NCBI GenBank assembly: GCA_016793585.1
Contig: JAEUJR010000180.1
Location: 1 to 6,542 of the forward strand
From: Archangium sp.
GTDB lineage: Bacteria > Myxococcota > Myxococcia > Myxococcales > Myxococcaceae
Length of the DNA stretch: 6,542 bases
Direction of reading: 5' to 3'
Shown: piece by piece, positions 1 through 5,202 of the stretch
How the letters are laid out: each line of letters opens with the position of its first letter
Numbering within the stretch: the stretch's first letter is position 1
The notes under the pieces: model-generated
Seen by the model: the letters and a program-made list of their open reading frames with translations, nothing else
What the model was told of the DNA's origin: nothing
Databases searched by the model: none
Translations under genes and position numbers: made by a program

Positions 1-1
1 G

Positions 2-598
2 AAGGGCTTCACCGTCATCGACCACCTCACGAACAACGTCGAGAAGGGCACGATGCAGACGTGGGCCAGCTTCTACAAGTCGGTGTTCGGCTTCGAAGAG
101 GTTCGCTACTTCGACATTCGTGGCGCGAAGACGGGCCTGACGTCGTACGCGCTGCGCTCGCCCTGCGGGAAGTTCTGCATTCCCATCAACGAGGCCGACG
201 AGAAGAAGTCGCAGATCAACGAGTACCTCGAGGAATACAAAGGCCCGGGCATTCAGCACCTCGCCTTCCTCACCGACAACATTCTCGAGTCGCTCAAGAA
301 GCTCGAGGGCACGCCGGTCGAGATGCTCGACATGGACGACGAGTACTACCGCGACGTGTTCCAGAAGTTCCCGAACGTCACCGAGGACAAGGCCGACATT
401 CAGAAGCGCAACGTGCTCGTCGACGGCGACGAGAAGGGCTACCTGCTGCAGATCTTCACGAAGAACCTCATCGGGCCCATCTTCATCGAGATCATCCAGC
501 GCAAGGACCACTACAGCTTCGGCGAAGGCAACTTCGGCGCGCTGTTCCGCAGCATCGAACGCGACCAGGCCAAGCGTGGCGTGTTCGATCGCGACTGA
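2..598 (+). CDS. hppD: 4-hydroxyphenylpyruvate dioxygenase, C-terminal part (5' end outside window)
   Basis: This enzyme converts 4-hydroxyphenylpyruvate to homogentisate with O2 and Fe(II), the second step of tyrosine catabolism, in the cytoplasm. The frame is open from base 2 and ends at a TGA at 596-598, giving 198 visible residues. Bacterial HPPDs are about 350-380 residues, so roughly the first half is missing. What is present is the catalytic C-terminal vicinal-oxygen-chelate domain. All three expected iron ligands can be seen: His in the IDHLTNNV motif (codon 23-25), His in GPGIQHLAF (codon 257-259) and Glu in PIFIEIIQR (codon 488-490). The family's C-terminal signature GEGNFGALFRSIERDQ follows and closes the active site. 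The internal ATG at 53 is not the start, because conserved family sequence runs upstream of it. No other tyrosine-pathway gene (such as homogentisate dioxygenase) lies in the window. The enzyme assignment is secure. Confidence 0.97.
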   Translation, partial: KGFTVIDHLTNNVEKGTMQTWASFYKSVFGFEEVRYFDIRGAKTGLTSYALRSPCGKFCIPINEADEKKSQINEYLEEYKGPGIQHLAFLTDNILESLKKLEGTPVEMLDMDDEYYRDVFQKFPNVTEDKADIQKRNVLVDGDEKGYLLQIFTKNLIGPIFIEIIQRKDHYSFGEGNFGALFRSIERDQAKRGVFDRD

Positions 599-623
599 GC
601 GGCTGAAGAAGAACCTGAGGCAC

Positions 624-657
624 CGGCGGGCTGCTCCTTCCTGGGAGCGGCCCGTCG
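624..657 (+). terminator. Hairpin downstream of hppD, probable terminator
   Basis: The core stem pairs CGGGCTGCTCC (627-637) with GGAGCGGCCCG (644-654) around a 6-base loop, with one G-U wobble. Three further pairs at the base (624-626 with 655-657) bring it to about 14 bp. It starts 26 bases after the hppD stop codon, which is a normal terminator position. The following bases (TTGTCCC) are not a true U-tract, so it may be a weak or factor-assisted terminator, or a 3' stabilising hairpin. The structure is seen directly; its role is inferred. Confidence 0.6.
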
Positions 658-792
658 TTGTCCCGGAAGCTCCAGTGGTGCAGACGCGCGCCCACACCGC
701 GTTCCCGGCCGAGAGAAATCGGTGAGTTGTCGGGCGGTGTAAAGCGCGGCGCGCCAGGCCGGCCGGGCACGTGGGTCGCACTGCGAGCCCAC

Positions 793-2022
793 ATGCGACT
801 GATGAGAACTTCGCTGCTGCTCTTGTGCGGGTGTGGCGTCTCGACGGTCGAGGTGCGTGACGAGGCGACGGGGCAGGCCTCACCGTCACCGCTCGACATC
901 GAGTCACCACGACCGACGCCAACCCCGCAGCCGGCGCGCGACGCGGGCAATCCCTCCGATGACCTGCCGCTGTTCGACGCGGGGCGTCCCGACGTTCCAC
1001 GTGATGCCGGGGGCCCCGAGCTGCCTCGCGACGCAGGCACGCCCAACGAGTGCACGCCCAACACGCGCCGCTCGTGCTCGACGGCGTGTGGCAGTACCTC
1101 GACGCAGCTGTGTGAGCAGGGCAGCTGGAGCCGCTGCGAAGTGCCGCGCGAGGTCTGCGGCGACGGCGTCGACAACGACTGTGATGGAAGAGCCGACGAC
1201 CGCGACTCCGACTGTCCTCCGCCGCGCGTTCGCTGCGAAGACACCGAGGGCAACAACTGCAACGGCGACCTCGGGTACGGCGACCACTGCGCGCCGTCGG
1301 ACAACACCAACGGCTGCAGCGCGGCGCGCTTTCATGCGTGGTGCAACCGGCGAAACCCGAGCATGCCGAACGTCTGGTACCAGTGGATTCAGGAGTGGGT
1401 CGACTCGCGCTGCGACGGCACCCTCGCCGAGACGGGCACCCAGTACTCGACGTGGTACTGCGTCTCGTCGAACAACGAGCGCTTCGAGTGCACGACCCCG
1501 CTGGTGCTGAGCTTCGACGGCGCGCCCGTTCGTTTCGAGCGTGCGCACGGTGAGTTCCCCTTCACGCCTGGCGTTCCAGTGCGCAGCGACTGGCCCGCGG
1601 CCGTGACCCCGTGGCTCGTGCGCGACATGAACGGGAATGGGCGTGTCGACGATGGCAGCGAGCTGTTCGGCAGTGACACGCGGCTTCGTGCGGGGCGCAC
1701 GGCGACGCACGGCTTCGAGGCGCTGGCCGAGCTCGACGACAATCGTGACGGCGTCATCGACGCGCGCGACGCGGCGTTCGAGAGCCTGTTGCTGTGGAGC
1801 GACGTCGATGGAGACCGGCGCTCGTCGGCCTCGGAGCTGAGGCCGTTGAGCGCGCGCGTTCGTTCGCTCTCGACGGCCTGGGCGCTCGAGCCGCGCTGCG
1901 ATGGGCGTGGGAACTGCGAGCGTGAACGGGGCGCCTTCGTCGACGTGACCGGACGCACCGGCGACGTCGTCGACGTCTACCTGCGCATCCACCGGGCGCC
2001 GTCACTGCTCACGGTGCGGTGA
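793..2022 (+). CDS. Predicted lipoprotein with MopE-type metal-binding motif and EF-hand-like calcium-binding domain
   Basis: This is probably a 409-residue envelope or surface protein; its function is unknown. The ATG at 793 is preferred to the frame-opening TTG at 658 because it begins a signal peptide, MRLMRTSLLLLCGC, ending in a lipobox-like LCGC with Cys14 as the likely lipidated residue. A GAG lies 5 bases upstream. The ATG at 802 is an alternative start. Next comes a Pro/Asp/Ala/Gly linker (about 25-85), then a Cys-rich segment. That segment contains CGDGVDNDCDG and the following DRDSDC (about 122-141), which match the 'putative metal-binding motif' of MopE-like proteins. A Trp/Cys-rich stretch (about 146-235) is unrecognised. 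From PLVLSFDG (236) on, it resembles the calcium-binding region seen in RTX-like proteins. Three Asp-rich loops lie at about 278-290 (DMNGNGRVDDGSELFG), 315-326 (a dockerin-like D-x-N-x-D-G-x-I-D-x-x-D) and 337-348 (DVDGDRRSSASE). Metal binding is inferred from these motifs. The gene converges on the next one. Confidence 0.85.
   Translation: MRLMRTSLLLLCGCGVSTVEVRDEATGQASPSPLDIESPRPTPTPQPARDAGNPSDDLPLFDAGRPDVPRDAGGPELPRDAGTPNECTPNTRRSCSTACGSTSTQLCEQGSWSRCEVPREVCGDGVDNDCDGRADDRDSDCPPPRVRCEDTEGNNCNGDLGYGDHCAPSDNTNGCSAARFHAWCNRRNPSMPNVWYQWIQEWVDSRCDGTLAETGTQYSTWYCVSSNNERFECTTPLVLSFDGAPVRFERAHGEFPFTPGVPVRSDWPAAVTPWLVRDMNGNGRVDDGSELFGSDTRLRAGRTATHGFEALAELDDNRDGVIDARDAAFESLLLWSDVDGDRRSSASELRPLSARVRSLSTAWALEPRCDGRGNCERERGAFVDVTGRTGDVVDVYLRIHRAPSLLTVR
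973..1044 (+). repeat. Coding repeat: 9-residue Asp-Ala-Gly-Pro units in the lipoprotein linker
   Basis: Within the lipoprotein just after its signal peptide, the protein reads FDAGRPDVP, RDAGGPELP, RDAGTP at a regular 9-residue spacing (residues 61-84 from the 793 start). An earlier RDAG lies 12 residues upstream of the first unit. This looks like a flexible, probably disordered spacer holding the folded part away from the membrane. The period is visible in the protein; the spacer role is inferred. Confidence 0.6.
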
Positions 2023-2035
2023 GTCGCTCCGATGA

Positions 2036-2078
2036 CGCTGACGAAACCGACCTCTCGTGTTCGGCGCTTCGGTCAGCG
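2036..2078. terminator. Possible bidirectional hairpin at a convergent gene junction
   Basis: The two converging genes are separated by only 50 bases. CGCTGAC (2036-2042) is complementary to GTCAGCG (2072-2078). CCGA (2047-2050) can also pair with nearby TCGG, leaving a bulge and a loop of about 18 bases. The position suits a shared terminator, but the stem is interrupted, has no U-tract, and overlaps the stop codon of the minus-strand gene. This is a weak call. Confidence 0.25.
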
Positions 2079-2588
2079 CAGGGCAGCGAGGCGGGCACCG
2101 ATGCGGGCAAGCCAGGCGCGAAGCTGCAGCGGCATGGCGCTCTGCTCGAACGCCAACGACGTCTCGGCGGCCCACCCTTCCTCCGGCTGCAGCGTTCGGA
2201 GCCACGCATCACGCTCGTGGCGCTCGTCTTCGTTCAGCGGCAGCTGCGCGGCGGCGCTGAGCAACTCGACGAACTCATGAACGAGCCGCATCGCGCGAAA
2301 GGCGTCGAAGAGCAGACGCGCCGACGCCTCGTCCTCGCGCCAGTGGAGGCCGGGGAGCATGGCGGTCACGTGCTGGCCCGCGCCGAGGCATTCGTAGCTG
2401 GCGCAGCCAGAGAGGCCACGCGCGCACAGCTCGTCATGAACACCACACGCGTCGTCGTTCGTCAGATGCGGGCAGGCTTCTCCTGCGGCCTTGTCGAACG
2501 AGAACTCTGCCGACGCGTCGAACGCCAGCGCCACGCAGCACAAACCCGTGCAGCGCGCGCAGTCTGCACGCAGGGAATCGATGGACAT
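2073..2588 (-). CDS. Small Cys-rich protein, YkgJ-like zinc/iron-cluster type
   Basis: This 171-residue protein has no signal peptide or membrane segment and is probably cytoplasmic. Its N-terminal half carries nine cysteines (10, 13, 17, 18, 39, 48, 55, 62, 67) and His51. The arrangement C-x2-C-x3-C-C, then CPHL, CGVH and a closing Cys pair (62 and 67), resembles the YkgJ family of putative metal-cluster proteins. From memory, a closely similar segment (DCxxCxGLCCVAL ... CGIH ... GAGQ) forms the N-terminus of some bacterial pentapeptide-repeat proteins. Here no pentapeptide repeats follow. The C-terminal half (about 85-171) is instead a helical-looking region rich in Ala, Leu, Glu and Arg. 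The ATG at 2588 is chosen because the first conserved Cys lies nine residues inside. The ribosome site is weak (GAG 10 bases upstream). It follows the ribonuclease gene on the same strand, but a terminator separates them, so it probably has its own promoter; none is recognisable. The biochemical role is unknown. Confidence 0.8.
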   Translation of the reverse strand: MSIDSLRADCARCTGLCCVALAFDASAEFSFDKAAGEACPHLTNDDACGVHDELCARGLSGCASYECLGAGQHVTAMLPGLHWREDEASARLLFDAFRAMRLVHEFVELLSAAAQLPLNEDERHERDAWLRTLQPEEGWAAETSLAFEQSAMPLQLRAWLARIGARLAALR

Positions 2589-2652
2589 GGTGGTGGGCTC
2601 AACGCGCGCGTGACGACGTGTGGCGGGGCGAGCGCGGTCTCGTGAAAGTGGG

Positions 2653-2686
2653 TGGAAATGAAAACGCCAGCCGGGAGGGCTGGCGT
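2653..2686 (-). terminator. Intrinsic terminator of the RNB ribonuclease gene
   Basis: Read on the minus strand, a perfect 9-bp stem (ACGCCAGCC at 2664-2672 pairing with GGCTGGCGT at 2678-2686, 5-base loop) is followed by TTTTCATTTCC. That is a clear U-rich tail for so GC-rich a genome. It lies about 50 bases past the ribonuclease stop codon. A smaller hairpin (TCCCG, 3-base loop, CGGGA at 2713-2725) sits between the stop and the terminator. On the plus strand there is no U-tract, so the terminator is oriented for the minus-strand gene. Confidence 0.85.
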
Positions 2687-2736
2687 CGTTGACTGCTGAT
2701 GACTGCGTACTGTCCCGCCTCGGGAGTCGTCAACCG

Positions 2737-4326
2737 TCACTCGCGCAACGGCTCGAACACCCACCGTCGGTGCTGCACGTCGCGCTTGTGCACGCGCAGC
2801 TTCAGCGCCTGCCCGAGGAGCAACAGCGGCTCGGTCTTCCCCTTCGCGCGCAGCATCGCGCCCTCCTCTGCGACCTCGAGCCAGGCTCCGTCGAAGAAGG
2901 GCGCGAGGTCGAACAGGAGCAGCTTCAGGTCCATCGGCGGCGCGTCGAGCTTCACGTGAACCTTCGAGCCCGCGAGGCCCATCACCGTGCCGGTGTACGA
3001 CGTGCGCTGCGCTCTCGGCTTCGCGAGCTCGGGCTCGAAGACGCGGTCCATCACGACTTCGTTCGCGAGGTTCTGCACCTTGCGCTGCGTCTCACGCGAG
3101 CGGTTCGCCACGTGCACCACCTGCCCACGCAGCACCTCGTCTTCGGCGGCGGGCGGGTGCACGCCGGTGAGCAGCTCCACCGCTTCTTTGTGCAGGAAGA
3201 CGCCGACCATCTCGCGCATGGGCGCCGAGACGCGCGCGTAGGGCTCGGCGCCGACGCCGACGTGAGGGCCCGGCTCCATGGAGTACTCCGAGCGCAGGTT
3301 CACCATCACCGCCTGTCTCGTGAGCGCGCGCGCGAGGCGGTCCTCCTTCGTTCCGGGCGCGGGCTGCGGCAGCTGGCGCAGGTACTCGGACAGCGGCGTC
3401 TGCTGATTCCAGCGCCACGGTGCCTCGGGCAGCTGATGCAGCGCGCACACCCGCTCGGTCAACCGCGACAGCCCCGCGAGCCGCTCGGGGTCGGGCCCGC
3501 CCTGCACGCGATAGATGGGCTGCACTGCCGGGTTGTTCGACTCGCGCAACAGCCGCCCGCCCTCGGCGTTGCACATGAGGCTCACCTGCTCGTTCCACAG
3601 CTCGACGTCGTCGCGCACGACCTCCATCACCGCGAACGACAGGCCTTCACCGTCGAGCTCGACCGTCACCTCTTCGCGGCGGTAGCGCACCAGGCCCCGC
3701 TCGGCCGCCAGGTGCATGCGCTTCTCACCGACCACCTTCAGCAGCTTCAGGCTCTCTTCGAACTCGCGCCCCTTCAGCGGCGACGTCTCTCGCGCATCGA
3801 TGAGCTGCTGCACCTGCGAGAACGACAACTTCCCCCGTGAGTGCACGCGTGCGCGCTCGAGCTTGGTGCCAGTGAGTTCGCCGTTGGCGTCGAGCGAATG
3901 CAGGAAGAGGAGCGCACGCCTCGGCCCATCGGGGTTCAGCGAGACGAGGCCTTCGCTCAACGGGCGCGGCAACATCGGCACCGAGAAGCCGGGGAAGTAG
4001 TAGCTCGCGCCGCGCGACATGGCCTCGCGGAACAGGGCGCTCCCCGGGCGAACGTAGAAGGACGCGTCCGCGATGGCGTAGGCGACGAGAAAGCCCTGCC
4101 CCTCTCTCGAGACGTACACCGCCTGGTCGAGGTCCTTCGAGTGCGCGTTGTCGATGGTGACGAAGGGAATCGAGGTGCGGTCGAGCAGCGCGGGGTCGTC
4201 GATGCACGGGTTCTTCAGCCAGGCGTCGGTCTCGGCGAGCACGTCGGGCGGAAACCCGGTGCGCAGCTGCAGCGCGGTGGTGATGGCGTCGAGGGCCTGC
4301 CGCGCCGTCTGCGAAGGAGTCGTCAC
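2737..4326 (-). CDS. RNB-domain exoribonuclease (RNase II/R family)
   Basis: This is a predicted 3'-to-5' hydrolytic exoribonuclease acting on single-stranded RNA in the cytoplasm. From the GTG at 4326 it is 529 residues, shorter than E. coli RNase II (644) or RNase R (about 810). The RNB core starts near residue 50. The metal-binding acidic motif is TIDNAHSKDLDQA, with Asp59, Asp65 and Asp67 matching the first three RNase II aspartates and Gln68 at the fourth. The RNA-channel signature follows (REAMSRGASYYFPG, then PMLPRPLSEGLVSL, about 100-130). So does the late core motif HVGVGAEPYARVSAPMRE (356-372), with an Arg where the family has its catalytic Arg. Residues about 440-529 suit a small C-terminal OB/S1-like domain. 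N-terminal cold-shock domains appear absent. The start is uncertain: GTG 4326 leaves 61 bases to the divergent gene, whereas an in-frame ATG at 4389 would add 21 residues and overlap that gene's start codon. Neither has a convincing ribosome site. Confidence 0.9.
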   Translation of the reverse strand: MTTPSQTARQALDAITTALQLRTGFPPDVLAETDAWLKNPCIDDPALLDRTSIPFVTIDNAHSKDLDQAVYVSREGQGFLVAYAIADASFYVRPGSALFREAMSRGASYYFPGFSVPMLPRPLSEGLVSLNPDGPRRALLFLHSLDANGELTGTKLERARVHSRGKLSFSQVQQLIDARETSPLKGREFEESLKLLKVVGEKRMHLAAERGLVRYRREEVTVELDGEGLSFAVMEVVRDDVELWNEQVSLMCNAEGGRLLRESNNPAVQPIYRVQGGPDPERLAGLSRLTERVCALHQLPEAPWRWNQQTPLSEYLRQLPQPAPGTKEDRLARALTRQAVMVNLRSEYSMEPGPHVGVGAEPYARVSAPMREMVGVFLHKEAVELLTGVHPPAAEDEVLRGQVVHVANRSRETQRKVQNLANEVVMDRVFEPELAKPRAQRTSYTGTVMGLAGSKVHVKLDAPPMDLKLLLFDLAPFFDGAWLEVAEEGAMLRAKGKTEPLLLLGQALKLRVHKRDVQHRRWVFEPLRE

Positions 4327-4387
4327 CCATGCATTGTGGCCCGGCCCGCCGCGTTTCCGTGCAGAAAGTCGTGGCAGGCTGCCGGCC

Positions 4388-4696
4388 ATGCCGACCGTGA
4401 ACGGGAAGCGCTTTCTCACCTCGCAGCTGACCGAGATTCGCAAGCGCACGCAGATCGACAACACGCTCGTCGACACCGACGACACCTTCGTCGTCAGCAA
4501 GCCACGCATGAAGAACAAGACGCCCGAGTACAAGGCGACCGAGCTCACGAAGCTGGCCGAGCACCGAGAGCCGCGCGACATCGCGGGCGTGCAGAAGCTC
4601 GACGCGCCGGTGAAGAGCGTGCTGCTCGAGACGAAGTTCAGCGGCGACCGGGCGGTCGACGCCGACACGCCCATCTGGAGAATCGACGTGAAGTGA
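4388..4696 (+). CDS. Hypothetical protein, 102 residues
   Basis: I do not recognise this protein. It is highly charged and hydrophilic, rich in Lys, Thr, Asp and Glu, with no cysteine, signal peptide or membrane segment, so probably cytoplasmic. The segment from TSQLTEIRKRTQIDNTLVDT (residues 11-30) through the basic KPRMKNKTPEYKATELTKL (38-56) has normal coding composition with G/C-rich third positions, unlike the Arg-rich translation of the opposite strand. It is therefore very likely real. The ATG at 4388 is chosen because the open frame upstream of it runs antisense into the divergent ribonuclease gene. Shine-Dalgarno complementarity is poor. The gene diverges from the ribonuclease and converges on the SAF lipoprotein, overlapping its last 59 bases. 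An 11-base palindrome ends 4 bases before the start codon. Confidence 0.75.
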   Translation: MPTVNGKRFLTSQLTEIRKRTQIDNTLVDTDDTFVVSKPRMKNKTPEYKATELTKLAEHREPRDIAGVQKLDAPVKSVLLETKFSGDRAVDADTPIWRIDVK

Positions 4697-5006
4697 CGAG
4701 CCGGCGCTGCCGTGAAGTCGCGCCGCCGTCGCGCGTTCGCAACAGCTCGCAGCAGTCGATGGGCAGTGGCGCTCCCGAGGCGACCGGCACCTTCAGGTAC
4801 GCGCCGATGACGGGCGCCGAGGCCCTGACGGGAATGACCTCGTGTGGCTCGTGGGTGAGGGGGCGCTTCACGTCGGTGATGTCTCCGAGCGTGAGGCGGG
4901 TTCCAGCGGGCAGGTCACGGCGCGCGGCGATGACTCTGGGGTCGGGTGAACAGGCGGCGAAGCAGAGCAGCAGCGTGAAGCTGAACCAGGGAATGTCGGG
5001 CGGCAT
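4638..5006 (-). CDS. Predicted SAF-domain lipoprotein
   Basis: This is a 122-residue predicted lipoprotein. The ATG at 5006 has a good GGAG 5 bases upstream, whereas the in-frame GTG at 5036 has none, so I use the ATG. Residues 1-19 form a hydrophobic signal (WFSFTLLLCFAAC) with a lipobox ending at Cys19. Residues about 24-88 fit a SAF domain: AARRDLPAGTRLTLGDIT, then a beta-rich middle (VIPVRASAPVIGAYLKVPV) and a closing SGAPLPIDCCELL. The family is known from CpaB/RcpC pilus-assembly proteins, flagellar FlgA and sialic-acid synthase C-termini, but no pilus or flagellar gene is present here. The last 33 residues are Arg/Ser-rich and low-complexity. They are partly antisense to the converging 102-residue gene and may be poorly conserved. 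The gene lies 196 bases downstream of glpD on the same strand, without an obvious terminator between. The SAF assignment is from motif pattern alone; the binding partner is unknown. Confidence 0.72.
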   Translation of the reverse strand: MPPDIPWFSFTLLLCFAACSPDPRVIAARRDLPAGTRLTLGDITDVKRPLTHEPHEVIPVRASAPVIGAYLKVPVASGAPLPIDCCELLRTRDGGATSRQRRLVTSRRFSRWACRRRPPGRR

Positions 5007-5011
5007 GTGGG

Positions 5012-5015
5012 CTCC
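5012..5015 (-). promoter_or_regulatory. Ribosome binding site that fixes the SAF lipoprotein start
   Basis: Read on the minus strand, GGAG is followed by CCCAC and then the ATG at 5006, a 5-base spacing close to ideal. The alternative GTG at 5036 has only Ala/Arg-codon-like GC sequence in front of it. This supports the shorter protein, whose signal peptide then starts at residue 1. Confidence 0.6.
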
Positions 5016-5202
5016 GGGTCGGTCGAAGGGAACCACCGCGAGCGCGATTGCTCACGGTGGATCACATCGGCCAGATTGGCGCACGACGCCCGGGGAGCGA
5101 CCTCTCGAAGACCTGGGCATCTGCCGGAGCCACGGACTGGCCGTATGAACCGGCCCCGCGGCGGGCAAGCGGTGGCCCACGACGCGCCGCACCACGGCCG
5201 GG

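Noticed and set aside
658..792. N-terminal extension of the lipoprotein from TTG 658
   Set aside because: It would place about 45 Arg-rich residues before a clear lipoprotein signal peptide, and it starts at the base of the hppD terminator hairpin.
904..1992. 362-codon minus-strand open frame opposite the large lipoprotein
   Set aside because: The translation is Ala/Arg/Val-rich low complexity without motifs. The plus strand carries a signal peptide, a MopE-type motif and EF-hand-like loops in the same bases.
2691..2706. GACTGC repeated at 10-base spacing
   Set aside because: Only two 6-base copies, between a stop codon and its terminator; too short to mean anything without conservation data.
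4373..4386. GG-N10-GC spacing resembling a sigma-54 -24/-12 promoter before the small gene
   Set aside because: Transcription would start inside the coding region, and the wider TGGCAC/TTGC consensus is not met.
2689..5148. Two long plus-strand open frames (2689-3840 and 3841-5148) lying end to end
   Set aside because: The first is antisense to the ribonuclease. The second runs antisense to it, then out of frame through the small gene, then antisense to the SAF lipoprotein. Their translations are His/Arg/Leu-rich with no family motifs, as expected from the mirror frame of GC3-biased genes.
5037..5202. Terminator or promoter between glpD and the SAF lipoprotein
   Set aside because: Only 4-5 bp stems (such as GGCCG with CGGCC around 5138-5156) and no U-tract or recognisable -35/-10 pair. 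Nothing here rises above chance in GC-rich DNA.
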